Below are positions 1 to 8,964 of a stretch of DNA of 64,000 nucleotides, in pieces. The notes under the pieces were generated by a model. The model searched no databases. It was not told where the DNA came from and saw only the letters and a program-made list of their open reading frames with translations. Source of the stretch: Limisalsivibrio acetivorans (lineage in GTDB: Bacteria; Chrysiogenota; Deferribacteres; Deferribacterales; Geovibrionaceae); NCBI RefSeq assembly GCF_000421105.1, contig NZ_ATWF01000001.1:1747407-1811406 (forward strand), in the 5' to 3' direction. A program made the position numbers and the translations under genes. Every line of letters starts with the position of its first letter. Positions within the stretch are counted from its first letter, which is position 1.

Positions 1-1773
1 AGTACATACGCCTTTGTCTACTGCCTTTTGTACTTCCTGAACCCTTCCTTCAAGGTTTGTAAAGCTTCCGTTCTTCTCAGCGTAGGTGGCAACGGGAATG
101 TATACGTTTCCTCTCTTTGCCGTTTCGCTCATGAAGGGGTCGGTAACCATAAAGAGTTCAAGGTGGCTGTACGCCCGCTCAATCTCGCTCCACCCTGTGC
201 GCACGGCAACGTTTTCACCGAGGCAGATGAGTGCTTTTACTGATTGATTCTCAAGACCCTTTCTGAGGTTAACACCCCTCTCGGTCTCTTTTAGGCCAGG
301 GCCAAATCCGTTTTTAGCTCCCATATCAAGAACACCCTGGGAGTTGTTCTTGCTCCTTGCGGCTACAAGCTTAAGAGAGGGATATGCCTTCTTAAGCTCT
401 TGTGCGTAGTAAAGATCCGCAGTGTTGTAAGGGCTGTAAACAACGACGGGGTTCTCGGCTCCCTTGAGAGCTTCTGCAGCTTTGGTTTTTCCAGCAACAA
501 GCTCGTCCATTGCTGCATAAACAGCGTCGGGGGTTCCGGTGTGCATCTCAGTAGCCACACGCTTAAGAGCGGTTTCGCTGGGATAGTACACGTAAAGACC
601 CGCATCATTCATCCTCGCCGCCTTGCGCACTGCAAGACCAAGGATGGGGTTTGATTCGGTTACATCTATATTGAGCGTAACAACACAGTCGCTGTTCTCG
701 ACATCCTCATAGGTAGCCTCAGGAAGCGATGTGGTAGGCTCAAGTGAGTATACGTTTGTGGTTCCGATAACCTCTCTTGCAAACTTCTGTGCAAGGAAGG
801 CTTCTTCGTTGGTAAGTCTGGGTGAAACAAGAACGCCGATGGCATCCGAACCATACTCGCTCTTGATGGCTCCGAGCTTCTCGGAAACGGTATCGAGTGC
901 CTGCTCAAAATCCACAGTCTCGAAATCGCCGTTCTTTCTGATCCTGCACTCTGTCTCACGCTCCATGCTGTTGATGAATTCAAATCCGAAACGACCCTTA
1001 GCGCAGAGATAACCATGGTTGGCTCCCTCTTCAGGTGCTTCGTTCATACGAAAGACTTCGTTACCTTCGTGGTCGAGCTTTATGTAGCATCCGCAGGAGC
1101 AGAGGCCGCATACAGAGTCTACCGATTCAAGGTTCCAGGGTCTGTTTTTGAAGAGATAAACCCTGTTGTTCAGCGAGCCCACTGGGCATACGCTGATACA
1201 CTGTCCGCAGAATTCGCAGTTCCAAGGCTGGTCGAAGGCGGTTCCGATCATCGTCTCCGTACCTCTGTTAACGAAGCTGATCGCCTGGATATTGACAACC
1301 TCGTCACAGATACGCACACAGCGTCCGCAGAGAACACAGCGGTCTATATCCCTTTCGATGAATGGGTTTGTGTGATCGACCTCGGTGTTGTTAGGCTCTG
1401 CATCGAAACGAACGTTTGTAAGCCCGGTCTCGTAGGTGAGATCCTGTAGTGTACATTCACCACCCTTGTCGCATACGGGGCACTCAAGGGGGTGGTTTAT
1501 GAGAAGAAGCTCCATAACGGTCTTTCTGATCTTCTGAAGCTTCTCTGTGTTTGTAAGGATTTCCATATCCGGTGCGGCGGGAGTGGTACATGCAGTCATG
1601 AGTCTGGGGTTACCCACAGCCTCGACAAGACATACCCTGCACGCTCCGAAGGGGTTCAGACGTGCATCGTGGCAAAGCACGGGGATATGCACCCCGGCCT
1701 TCTCAGCCGCCTGGAGGATGGTGGAATCCTTCGGTACTTCTACCTCTATTCCGTTTATCTTAAGATTTACCAT
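1..1773 (-). CDS. nuoG: NADH-quinone oxidoreductase subunit G, N-terminal 591 residues (cut by window edge)
   Basis: Peripheral-arm subunit of respiratory complex I that carries the electron-wire iron-sulfur clusters. The reading frame stays open to base 1, so the C-terminus lies outside. Visible in order: a [2Fe-2S] ferredoxin domain (C34, C45, C48, C62), the His-ligated cluster (H94, C98, C101, C107), two 4Fe-4S motifs (C146/149/152/156 and C186/189/192/196), then the start of the molybdopterin-oxidoreductase-like domain with an extra Cys group at C222-C229. I chose the ATG at 1773 because a GAGAGGA sits about 7 bases upstream; the in-frame ATG at 1779 is too close to it. It lies 15 bases after nuoF and belongs to the nuoA-G operon; nuoH onward would be left of the window. 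Confidence 0.95.
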   Translation of the reverse strand, partial: MVNLKINGIEVEVPKDSTILQAAEKAGVHIPVLCHDARLNPFGACRVCLVEAVGNPRLMTACTTPAAPDMEILTNTEKLQKIRKTVMELLLINHPLECPVCDKGGECTLQDLTYETGLTNVRFDAEPNNTEVDHTNPFIERDIDRCVLCGRCVRICDEVVNIQAISFVNRGTETMIGTAFDQPWNCEFCGQCISVCPVGSLNNRVYLFKNRPWNLESVDSVCGLCSCGCYIKLDHEGNEVFRMNEAPEEGANHGYLCAKGRFGFEFINSMERETECRIRKNGDFETVDFEQALDTVSEKLGAIKSEYGSDAIGVLVSPRLTNEEAFLAQKFAREVIGTTNVYSLEPTTSLPEATYEDVENSDCVVTLNIDVTESNPILGLAVRKAARMNDAGLYVYYPSETALKRVATEMHTGTPDAVYAAMDELVAGKTKAAEALKGAENPVVVYSPYNTADLYYAQELKKAYPSLKLVAARSKNNSQGVLDMGAKNGFGPGLKETERGVNLRKGLENQSVKALICLGENVAVRTGWSEIERAYSHLELFMVTDPFMSETAKRGNVYIPVATYAEKNGSFTNLEGRVQEVQKAVDKGVCT

Positions 1774-1788
1774 CTGCATATCCTCTCG

Positions 1789-3579
1789 TTAGTCTATTGC
1801 GTTGAACGGGCAGTTTACAATGCACTCACGGCACTTAACGCACTTGTCATGGTGTATGTATGCAAGCTGGCCCTTTTCCCATGTTATAGCATCAACGGGG
1901 CAGGCCTTCTTGCAGAGACCGCATTTCTTACATCTGTCCTCGGCCACGATGAACTTGATAAGCTCAGCACACTCCCTTGCGGGGCACTCGCTCTCATAGA
2001 TATGTGATTCGTACTCATCCCTGAAGTAGCGGATAGTAGTGAGAACGGGGTTGGGAGCTGTTTGTCCGAGACCGCAGAGTGATGATACCTTAATATCCTG
2101 AGCGATGGACTCAAGCTTCTCGATATCACCCTCACGCCCGTTTCCGGTCGTAATACGGTCAAGGATGTCAAGCATCGTCTTCGTTCCGATACGGCAGGGG
2201 ATACATTTACCGCAGGACTCCCTCTGGGTGAATGTGAGGAAGAACTGGGCAACGTTCACCATGCAGTTGGTCTCATCAAGAACAACCACACCGCCGGAAC
2301 CCATCATCGCACCAGCTGCGATGAGTGAGTCATAATCTATCGAAGTATCAAGGTGATCCGCAGTGAGACATCCGCCGGAGGGCCCGCCGAGCTGAACAGC
2401 CTTGAACTTTCTCTTTTTGGGGATACCGCCGCCAACCTCAAAGATAAGCTCCCTTACGGTAATACCCATGGGAACCTCAACAAGACCTGTGGACTTCACC
2501 TTTCCGGAGAGTGCGAAGATCTTTGTTCCCTTGGACTTCTCTGTACCGATATCTGCGTACCATTCTGAACCGTTAAGGATAATGAGAGGGAGGTTCGCAA
2601 AGGTCTCAACGTTGTTAACGTTTGAGGGCTTCTGCCAGAGTCCCTTAACTGCGGGGAAGGGGGGTCTGGGTCTGGGCATTCCCCTTTCACCCTCGATGGA
2701 TGCGATAAGAGCTGTCTCCTCACCGCAAACGAAGGCTCCCGCACCCTCTTTAAGCTTAAGGTGGAAACCGAATTCCTTTCCAAGAACACTGTCTCCGAGG
2801 TATCCTGCCTCTTCGGCATCGATAAGTGCCTTACGAACCCTCTTGATTGCAAGGGGGTACTCAGCACGGCAGTATATGTATCCGTCTGTACAGCCTATGG
2901 CATAGGCTGATATAAGCATTCCTTCTATAACTGCGTGGGGGTTACCCTCAATGATGGAACGGTCCATGAAGGCACCGGGGTCACCCTCATCTGCGTTACA
3001 GATAAGGTATTTTGTTTTGCCAGGTGTGTTTCGGCAGAAGGTCCACTTAAGACCGGTGGGGAAACCACCGCCCCCGCGTCCTCTAAGGCCAGCTTTCTTA
3101 ACCTCTTCGATGACATCTTCGGGCTTCATCTCGAGAACCTTCTTAAGGGCCTCGTAACCGCCGTGGGCTATGTAGTCCTCGAGGCTGTCGGGGTCTACCT
3201 TACCGCAGTCGTTAAGGACATAACGCTTCTGCTTGTCGTAGAAAGCGAAGTAGTCCTTCTTTGCGGCCCACTTGGTAACAACCTCTCCACCCACAATATG
3301 CTCTTCGATGATGGTGGGAACCATCTCATCGGTGACATGCTCATAGGTGACGGGGCCCTGTCCGGGTATGTATACATCAATAAGAACGTCACGTGCGCAA
3401 AGACCCCGGCAACCGGTCTGCTTTGCCTTGCAGTTACGCTCTTTCACATCTGTATTAGTAAGGCCTCTTTTCTCAAACTCCCTGTCAAGGGCGTCCATAA
3501 CAGCCTGACCGCCGGAGGCTACTCCAGCGGTTCCCATACAAACATGAACTTCAATCTGATCTGTTTTATATTCGCTCAT
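1789..3579 (-). CDS. nuoF: NADH-quinone oxidoreductase subunit F, long form with terminal ferredoxin domains
   Basis: NADH-oxidising, FMN-binding subunit of complex I. At 596 aa it is longer than a plain NuoF (about 430) because it has an N-terminal thioredoxin-like [2Fe-2S] domain (about 1-95) and a C-terminal 2x[4Fe-4S] ferredoxin (C550/553/556/560 and C580/583/586/590). The core has the NADH/FMN glycine motif GRGGGGFPTGLKW (about 167-179), CNADEGDPGAF and the N3 cluster ligands C456, C459, C462, C502. This architecture is also known from electron-bifurcating hydrogenase and formate dehydrogenase subunits, but the complete nuoA-G context says complex I. In the N-terminal domain the usual second cysteine of the C-x4-C pair appears to be Gly19 (C14, then G19, C57, C61). 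Confidence 0.95.
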   Translation of the reverse strand: MSEYKTDQIEVHVCMGTAGVASGGQAVMDALDREFEKRGLTNTDVKERNCKAKQTGCRGLCARDVLIDVYIPGQGPVTYEHVTDEMVPTIIEEHIVGGEVVTKWAAKKDYFAFYDKQKRYVLNDCGKVDPDSLEDYIAHGGYEALKKVLEMKPEDVIEEVKKAGLRGRGGGGFPTGLKWTFCRNTPGKTKYLICNADEGDPGAFMDRSIIEGNPHAVIEGMLISAYAIGCTDGYIYCRAEYPLAIKRVRKALIDAEEAGYLGDSVLGKEFGFHLKLKEGAGAFVCGEETALIASIEGERGMPRPRPPFPAVKGLWQKPSNVNNVETFANLPLIILNGSEWYADIGTEKSKGTKIFALSGKVKSTGLVEVPMGITVRELIFEVGGGIPKKRKFKAVQLGGPSGGCLTADHLDTSIDYDSLIAAGAMMGSGGVVVLDETNCMVNVAQFFLTFTQRESCGKCIPCRIGTKTMLDILDRITTGNGREGDIEKLESIAQDIKVSSLCGLGQTAPNPVLTTIRYFRDEYESHIYESECPARECAELIKFIVAEDRCKKCGLCKKACPVDAITWEKGQLAYIHHDKCVKCRECIVNCPFNAID

Positions 3580-3592
3580 CTAATAACCCCTA

Positions 3593-4147
3593 CTATTCTT
3601 CCTCTTCGTATTTGCCTGCGGCGTAGTCCCTGAAAATCTTTCTGGATTCTTCGGGGGTAAGGTTACCGTGGGTGTTGTCGTTAACCATGATAACCGGTGC
3701 CATACCGCATGCGCCGATGCAGGAAACTTCCTCAAGGGTGAACATTTTGTCCGGATCAGTCTCACCATCGTGGATTCCGAACTCCTCATTAACAACCTCG
3801 GAGATACGTCCGGAGCCGCTAACGTGACATGCAGTTCCTCTGCAAACCCTGATGACATACTTTCCTCTGGGCTTGGTGTAGAACTGTGCATAGAAGGTTA
3901 TAACGCCGTAGAGAACGTGTGAGGAGATGTTGAGATTCTCTCCAATACGCTCCACAACCTCGGGATAGAGGTATCCGTAGGCATCCTGAACCTTCTGAAG
4001 AACCGGGATAGTTGAACCTTTCATGCCTACGTATTCCTTGCAGATCGCATCGCACTTGGTCCAGTCGAGCTCTTCTGCTGTACGCTCCGGCTCTTCCTCT
4101 TCTATTTGTTGAGCTGTTTCTTCTACAGCTGTCTTATCTTCAGCCAT
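3593..4147 (-). CDS. nuoE: NADH-quinone oxidoreductase subunit E
   Basis: Thioredoxin-fold [2Fe-2S] subunit of the NADH-oxidising module. The cluster motifs are intact: CRGTACHVSG (C-x4-C) and CIGACG (C-x3-C). The N-terminal 30 residues are acidic and low in complexity (EEEEPERTAEELDW), and there is a short acidic C-terminus. A strong AAGGGGG lies about 7 bases before the ATG. It sits 13 bases upstream of nuoF and 11 bases after nuoD in the same operon. Confidence 0.96.
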   Translation of the reverse strand: MAEDKTAVEETAQQIEEEEPERTAEELDWTKCDAICKEYVGMKGSTIPVLQKVQDAYGYLYPEVVERIGENLNISSHVLYGVITFYAQFYTKPRGKYVIRVCRGTACHVSGSGRISEVVNEEFGIHDGETDPDKMFTLEEVSCIGACGMAPVIMVNDNTHGNLTPEESRKIFRDYAAGKYEEEE

Positions 4148-4158
4148 TGTATTCCCCC

Positions 4159-5346
4159 TTACCTGTCGATCTCACCGAGTACGACATCGTTCGTACCGAT
4201 GATTGCAACGAGGTCTGCAAGCATGTGTCCTTCTGCCATATGGTTAAGAACGCCGAGGTTTATGAAGGAGGGAGCACGTATCTTGAGCCTGTAGGGTCTT
4301 TCTTCCCCTTCGCTCACGATATAGAAACCGAGCTCACCCTTGGGAGCCTCAATACCCTGATAGGTTTCACCCTTCGGGGGTTTGAAACCTTTGGAGATGA
4401 GGTAGAAACGTCTGATGAGGGATTCCATCCTCTCGTAAACGTCCTCATGCTTGGGCATTGAAAGCCTGGGGTCATCGGTCATAACCTCGCCCTCGGGAAG
4501 GTTTGCAAGAGCCTGTTCAACGATCCTGTTGGACTCGCGCAATTCCTTTATACGCACCTTGTAGCGTGCATAGGTATCACCTTCGGGCTGTGTAGGAACT
4601 TCGAAATCGAATTTATCGTAGCAGCAGTAGCCTTCGTCCCTTCTGAGGTCGAAGTCGATACCGGCGCCTCTCATGAGGGGACCACTGGTACCGTAGTCCA
4701 TAGCGTCCTCTGCATTGAGGATACCGATGCCGATGGTTCTGCCTTTCCATATTCTGTTGTTTGTAAGAAGCCTCTCGTAGGTGTCTATAAGACTGGGGAA
4801 TTCCTTGATAAAGGATTCTGCCAGCTCAAAGAACTCCTCGGGCATATCCTGACGGATACCGCCTATGCGGATCCAGGATGATGTCATCCTCTGCCCTGTG
4901 GCGCACTCGAACATATCGAGAACCCTTTCACGCTCACGGAATGCGTAGATGAAGACTGTCATCGCACCGATATCGAGGGCGTGGGTGGCGATCCATACGA
5001 GGTGGCTCACTATTCTTGAGAGCTCTGTGAGGATAACCCTGAGATAGTCCCCTCTCTCGGGTATCTCAACGTTGAAGAATTTTTCAACGGCGAGACAGTA
5101 CGCAAGGTTATTTGAAAGGGGTGAGAGGTAGTCGAGCCTGTCGGTAAGAGGTATGAACTGATGATAGGTTCTGTTTTCCGCAAGCTTCTCCGTACCCCTG
5201 TGCAGGTATCCCACATCGGGATCAACTTTCACAATAGTCTCGCCGTCAAGATCGACAACGAGCCTGAGAACACCGTGAGTACTGGGGTGCTGAGGCCCCA
5301 TATTCACCGTGACTACTTCGGATACTTTGTTCTTTATATCTTCCAT
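4159..5346 (-). CDS. nuoD: NADH-quinone oxidoreductase subunit D
   Basis: 49-kDa-type subunit of complex I that forms part of the quinone-binding pocket. It has the family N-terminus NMGPQHPSTHGVLR and DVGYLHRGTEKL, and the C-terminus runs to VLGEIDR as is usual. The start is placed at the ATG at 5346 (MEDIKNKV), which follows GGAGAAGGAA; an in-frame TTG at 5358 exists but has no better ribosome site. It is encoded separately from nuoC, with a 20-base gap to the nuoC stop. About 395 aa, normal for the family. Confidence 0.96.
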   Translation of the reverse strand: MEDIKNKVSEVVTVNMGPQHPSTHGVLRLVVDLDGETIVKVDPDVGYLHRGTEKLAENRTYHQFIPLTDRLDYLSPLSNNLAYCLAVEKFFNVEIPERGDYLRVILTELSRIVSHLVWIATHALDIGAMTVFIYAFRERERVLDMFECATGQRMTSSWIRIGGIRQDMPEEFFELAESFIKEFPSLIDTYERLLTNNRIWKGRTIGIGILNAEDAMDYGTSGPLMRGAGIDFDLRRDEGYCCYDKFDFEVPTQPEGDTYARYKVRIKELRESNRIVEQALANLPEGEVMTDDPRLSMPKHEDVYERMESLIRRFYLISKGFKPPKGETYQGIEAPKGELGFYIVSEGEERPYRLKIRAPSFINLGVLNHMAEGHMLADLVAIIGTNDVVLGEIDR

Positions 5347-5366
5347 TTCCTTCTCCAATCCGTTCC

Positions 5367-5864
5367 TTACTTAGAGTACTTGATACCGAGGCCCTGCTCG
5401 TCGGTTTTGTTGAACCACTTCCTCTCTTTAAGGGGGAAGTCCTTACGAAGCGGGTGTCCTTCAAAGAAGTCGGGGAGGAGAACCCTTCTGAGGTCGGGGT
5501 GTCCTTCGAACTCGACTCCCACGAGGTCATACTGCTCTCTCTCCATGATGTTTGCACCCTTCCAGATCCCTGTGATTGTGGGGTAAACATTATCCTTCTT
5601 GGAGAGCTTTACGAAAACTCTGAGCTTGTTCTCGATGGAGAAGATGTTGTTTGTAACTTCGAATTTATCTTCTTTCTTGGGCCAGTGCACAGCAACAACA
5701 TCCACCATATACTTGAAGCTGTACTTTTCCTTGAGTGTAGTAAGAACATCGAGGTAGTCCGCCTCGTCCTTAACCCTGATGAAGTTACAGCCGAACTGCT
5801 CGTAGCAGTTCACTTTACCCTGAAAGTCCTGTTCAAGACTGCTTTTCAGTTCTTCGAATGTCAT
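5367..5864 (-). CDS. nuoC: NADH-quinone oxidoreductase subunit C
   Basis: 30-kDa-type subunit of complex I (165 aa). The conserved C-terminal block is present (YDLVGVEFEGHPDLRRVLL followed by DFFEGHPLRKDFPL). The start codon overlaps the nuoB stop as TAATG, implying translational coupling, and a CAGGGGGA lies upstream. It works with NuoB, D and I in the connecting module between the NADH module and the membrane arm. Confidence 0.95.
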   Translation of the reverse strand: MTFEELKSSLEQDFQGKVNCYEQFGCNFIRVKDEADYLDVLTTLKEKYSFKYMVDVVAVHWPKKEDKFEVTNNIFSIENKLRVFVKLSKKDNVYPTITGIWKGANIMEREQYDLVGVEFEGHPDLRRVLLPDFFEGHPLRKDFPLKERKWFNKTDEQGLGIKYSK

Positions 5865-6352
5865 TACGCATCCCCCTGCTTTCTAACAACCTTTTCGGTC
5901 ATAATCTTATCCTGCAGAGCAACGATGGCATCAAGAAGCGCTTCGGGTCTGGGGGGGCATCCGGGAATGAAGAAGTCCACGGGGATAACCTCGTCAACAC
6001 CCTGTACAGTTGAGTAGGTATCATATATACCGCCGGAAGTGGCACAGCTGCCCATGGCGATAACCCACTTAGGCTCGGGCATCTGCTCGTAAACCTTTCT
6101 TACAACGGGGGCCATCTTTCTGGTAACCGTACCGGCAACGATCATAACATCGGACTGACGGGGCGTCGCACGGAAGATAACACCAAGACGGTCGAGGTCG
6201 TGCTTTGCAGCACCTGTAGCCATCATCTCAATGGCGCAACAGGCAAGACCAAAGGTTACAGGCCAGAGCGAAGACTTCCTCGCCCAGTTGATAACATTGT
6301 CAACCGTAGTTGTTAGCACATTATCTGGCAGTTTGTTGTCTATTAGACCCAT
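5864..6352 (-). CDS. nuoB: NADH-quinone oxidoreductase subunit B
   Basis: Subunit carrying the terminal N2 [4Fe-4S] cluster that hands electrons to quinone. It has the tandem-cysteine motif [10 protein letters not shown] and the distal GSCATSGG and [10 protein letters not shown] cysteines. 162 aa, normal length. The ATG is preceded by AAGGAG and lies 10 bases inside the 3' end of nuoA, a typical complex I operon overlap. Confidence 0.97.
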   Translation of the reverse strand: MGLIDNKLPDNVLTTTVDNVINWARKSSLWPVTFGLACCAIEMMATGAAKHDLDRLGVIFRATPRQSDVMIVAGTVTRKMAPVVRKVYEQMPEPKWVIAMGSCATSGGIYDTYSTVQGVDEVIPVDFFIPGCPPRPEALLDAIVALQDKIMTEKVVRKQGDA

Positions 6353-6696
6353 TCTAAAGCTCCTTTCCTCCAGGCATAGAAATATCCGAAAATGAGGATT
6401 ACAAGAAACAGTATCATCTCTATCAGTCCATACAGGCCAATCATGTCAAATGACACTGCCCAGGGAAACAGGAAGACCGTTTCCACGTCAAAAATGACGA
6501 AAAGCATGGCTATTATATAGAATCTGACATTGTACCGTTTACGGGCGTCACTGAACTCGGGCATACCACATTCGTACACTGAGTTCTTAACTTTACCGTA
6601 TTTACGGGGACGCACAATACCGCCAACTACCATAGTGACGGCACCAATAAGACCGGCGATCAAAAACATTAAAGCTACTGGCAAATATTCGTTCAT
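6343..6696 (-). CDS. nuoA: NADH-quinone oxidoreductase subunit A
   Basis: Small membrane subunit of complex I with three transmembrane helices (about residues 5-27, 60-80, 86-106). It has the conserved loop [12 protein letters not shown] between helices 1 and 2. The start was placed at the ATG at 6696 ([10 protein letters not shown]), right after GAGGTGTGGT; the reading frame extends 11 codons further upstream without a ribosome site. It is the first gene of the nuo operon. Confidence 0.94.
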   Translation of the reverse strand: MNEYLPVALMFLIAGLIGAVTMVVGGIVRPRKYGKVKNSVYECGMPEFSDARKRYNVRFYIIAMLFVIFDVETVFLFPWAVSFDMIGLYGLIEMILFLVILIFGYFYAWRKGALEWV

Positions 6697-6729
6697 ACCA
6701 CACCTCTGTATTTTGTATACAGTATGCAA

Positions 6730-6758
6730 GACTTATCACACCCCGACATACCTGTCAA
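6730..6758 (-). promoter_or_regulatory. Possible nuo operon promoter
   Basis: Reading the minus strand, a perfect TTGACA (plus-strand 6753-6758) stands upstream of nuoA. The matching -10 is poor: the 17-base spacer leads to TAAGTC, and GATAAG is near. About 35 bases separate it from the nuoA start. A weak call resting mainly on the -35 box and its position. Confidence 0.35.
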
Positions 6759-6834
6759 CAAGAAACATTGTTTTAACAAGCGTCGACAGACACATCGGCC
6801 TACAGCGATAAACCTATAATGCCTATAGGTTATC

Positions 6835-7782
6835 TCAATGGCTAGAGGAGCGCTTCAGGGCGCCTTCCAGAACCGCCATATCTTCGGGCAGGGGGGCCGA
6901 AAAATCAAGCATATTTTTGTCAAACGGGTTTCTGAAGATCAGCCGGGCCGAGTGCAGAGCCTGTCTCGGCATTTTGAAACCGGTGTTATGTTTTGGGCCA
7001 TACACCGAATCTCCCAGTATAGGGAAGCCCAGATGCTGCATATGAACCCTTATCTGATGGGTTCTCCCGGTGTGGATCTTCACTTGAGCCTTAAAGGCTT
7101 TACCGTATTTTTCAACAACAGTTATGTCGCTGAGTGCGTTTCTTCCATCCTCCCGGACAGTCATCCTTTTCCTGTCCACGGGGTGCCGGCCTATGGGCGC
7201 ATCCACCCTTTTCTCAATGAAACCGGGATTACCGAAGCAGAAAGCAGTATACAGCTTCTCCACTTCCCTATTGAGGAACAGGGCGGAGAGCTTCTCCCGG
7301 GCATCCCTGTTCTTCGCCACAACTAACAGCCCCGAGGTGTCCTTGTCAAGCCTGTGGACTATACCGGGGCGGAATTCGTTTTCATCATTGATACTGTACC
7401 TGTATAGTATTCCATTAACAAGGGTATTATCGGGCGATCCCGGGGCGGGATGCACGGTTATTCCGGGTGGCTTATTGATTATCAGTAAGTTCTCCTCTTC
7501 ATGGACCACATCAAAAGGTACATCCTGGGGTTCGAGGTGCGGGAGCTCTTCATGGGGTATCTCTACCCTTACACTCTCTCCCCCCTTGATCTTGGCGGAT
7601 TTTGAAACGATCCGGCCGTTCACCTCCACAAAACCCTCATTAATAAGCTCTGCGGCAAGACTCCGGCTTCTGCCGATCCTCGATGCGATAAGGACGTCAA
7701 GGCGGACACCACGCTCCTCGGCGGTGAACTCGAATGTTTCATCTATGTCATCCGAAAAACGCAAATCCAGCTCCCCATACAT
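6835..7782 (-). CDS. RluD-family 23S rRNA pseudouridine synthase
   Basis: Converts specific uridines of large-subunit rRNA to pseudouridine. An N-terminal S4 RNA-binding domain (about 25-75, RLDVLIASRIGRSRSLAAEL) is followed by the RluA/RluD catalytic domain with HRLDKDTSGLLVVAKN (the Asp is the nucleophile) and GRTHQIRVHMQHLG. 315 aa, normal for RluD; RluA/RluC/RluD specificity cannot be settled by eye. The ATG at 7782 has no clear Shine-Dalgarno, while a TTG at codon 7 follows GGGGAG, so the true start may be six codons inside. It is transcribed divergently from rpsF. Confidence 0.9.
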   Translation of the reverse strand: MYGELDLRFSDDIDETFEFTAEERGVRLDVLIASRIGRSRSLAAELINEGFVEVNGRIVSKSAKIKGGESVRVEIPHEELPHLEPQDVPFDVVHEEENLLIINKPPGITVHPAPGSPDNTLVNGILYRYSINDENEFRPGIVHRLDKDTSGLLVVAKNRDAREKLSALFLNREVEKLYTAFCFGNPGFIEKRVDAPIGRHPVDRKRMTVREDGRNALSDITVVEKYGKAFKAQVKIHTGRTHQIRVHMQHLGFPILGDSVYGPKHNTGFKMPRQALHSARLIFRNPFDKNMLDFSAPLPEDMAVLEGALKRSSSH

Positions 7783-7800
7783 TTATATACTGCATATAAA
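7782..7800. promoter_or_regulatory. Inverted repeat at rluD start
   Basis: TTTATAT-actgc-ATATAAA, a perfect 7+7 inverted repeat touching the rluD start codon. With the nearby CATATA-c-TATATG (7826-7838) it makes two AT-rich dyads in the 128-base divergent rluD/rpsF region. They could be operators or just AT-rich promoter sequence. Confidence 0.3.
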
Positions 7801-7821
7801 ACAGCCCCGTCCCTTTTTACG

Positions 7822-7850
7822 TTGACATATACTATATGTATTGATAAAAA
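7822..7850 (+). promoter_or_regulatory. rpsF-ssb-rpsR promoter
   Basis: TTGACA (7822-7827), a 17-base spacer and TAAAAA (7845-7850). The spacer contains the perfect dyad CATATA-c-TATATG. It lies about 60 bases upstream of the rpsF start, leaving room for a leader. Confidence 0.5.
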
Positions 7851-7910
7851 GGTCAACTGCCTTGCTGCAGGAAGAATAGACCTGCGGCTATAATCCATAA
7901 GGAGGAAAAA

Positions 7911-8450
7911 TTGAATACCTATGAAACTGTGTTCATAGTTCGCCCTGACGCATCTCAGGAAGAACTGGACAAAAACGTTGAGTTCTACAAAGGACTCATT
8001 GAGCAGAATGGCGGCGAGATCATCAAGGTCGAGCCCTGGGGCAAGCTTCACCTCGCCTACGAAATCAGAAACTCCAAGGAAGGACACTACTTCCTCATCC
8101 AGTACAACGCAGAGCACGACTTCAACGATGAACTCGAAAAGCGTTACCGCTTCAACGAGGACATCCTCAGAAGCGTTGTAGTCAAGATCGACGAGAAGAA
8201 GTTCAAGCTTAAGCCCAAGAAGGACCCGACCCCCAGACCCGACCGCAGAGGCGGCGGAAGAGGACGTGACGGCAGAGACGGAAGAGATAACAGGGACAAC
8301 AGGGACAGAAACCCCAGAAGACCCAGAGATGACAACGACAGCAGAGACAACAGATCAGCTGACAGACCCTCCGAGAGACCTGCTGAAAACACGGAAAAGA
8401 AAGAAGCTCCCGAAAAGAAAGAGGCTTCCCAGGAAAAGAGCGCGGAGTAA
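7911..8450 (+). CDS. rpsF: 30S ribosomal protein S6 with long charged tail
   Basis: Ribosomal protein S6, a small-subunit platform protein that pairs with S18 (encoded two genes on). Residues 1-100 are the S6 fold (NTYETVFIVRPDASQEEL at the N-terminus). Residues about 101-179 form a low-complexity tail, first rich in Arg/Asp/Gly (repeated GRDGRD and NRDNRD), then Lys/Glu/Ala. Bacterial S6 is usually 95-135 aa, so the tail is unusually long. The start is a TTG 6 bases after a strong AAGGAGG. First gene of rpsF-ssb-rpsR. Confidence 0.95.
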   Translation: MNTYETVFIVRPDASQEELDKNVEFYKGLIEQNGGEIIKVEPWGKLHLAYEIRNSKEGHYFLIQYNAEHDFNDELEKRYRFNEDILRSVVVKIDEKKFKLKPKKDPTPRPDRRGGGRGRDGRDGRDNRDNRDRNPRRPRDDNDSRDNRSADRPSERPAENTEKKEAPEKKEASQEKSAE

Positions 8451-8483
8451 TCCCGCACAACACACATTATATAAAGGTGAAAC

Positions 8484-8942
8484 ATGGGCTCTTTGAACAA
8501 GGTTATCCTGCTAGGCAATGTAACGAGAAACCCTGAAGTCAGGTATGTCCCCGGTAAGGATCTTGCCGTGGCGAAATTCGGTCTTGCCGTAAACAGAAGA
8601 ACTCGAGAGAGAGAAGAAACCTGCTTTATTGATATCGTCGCCTTCGGTAAAACCGGTGAGATCTGCGGCGAATATCTCAGCAAGGGAAGCCCTGTTCTCA
8701 TCGAAGGTCGTCTTTCCTTCAACACCTGGGAGCAGGAAGGGCAGAAGCGCAGCAAGCACGAAGTTGTTGCTGAGAATGTCCAGTTTGTTTCCAGCCGGGG
8801 CGGTGATTCCGGCGGTGGCGGCGGCTCTTACGGAGGCGGTTCCTCATCCGGCGGCTCAGGCAGCTACGGCGGTTCAGGCGGCTCTGGAGGCTCAGGCGGT
8901 TCCGGCGGTGATGACTTCAACGAAGACGACATACCCTTTTAA
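8484..8942 (+). CDS. ssb: Single-stranded DNA-binding protein
   Basis: Binds ssDNA in replication, recombination and repair. An OB fold covers residues 1-110 (LNKVILLGNVTRNPEVRY, then CFIDIVAFGKTGEI). A Gly/Ser-rich linker follows, and the protein ends in the acidic tip DDIPF that docks partner proteins. 152 aa, normal. It lies between rpsF and rpsR, a classic arrangement. Confidence 0.97.
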   Translation: MGSLNKVILLGNVTRNPEVRYVPGKDLAVAKFGLAVNRRTREREETCFIDIVAFGKTGEICGEYLSKGSPVLIEGRLSFNTWEQEGQKRSKHEVVAENVQFVSSRGGDSGGGGGSYGGGSSSGGSGSYGGSGGSGGSGGSGGDDFNEDDIPF

Positions 8943-8964
8943 CACCATTTAAGGAGATATAGAA

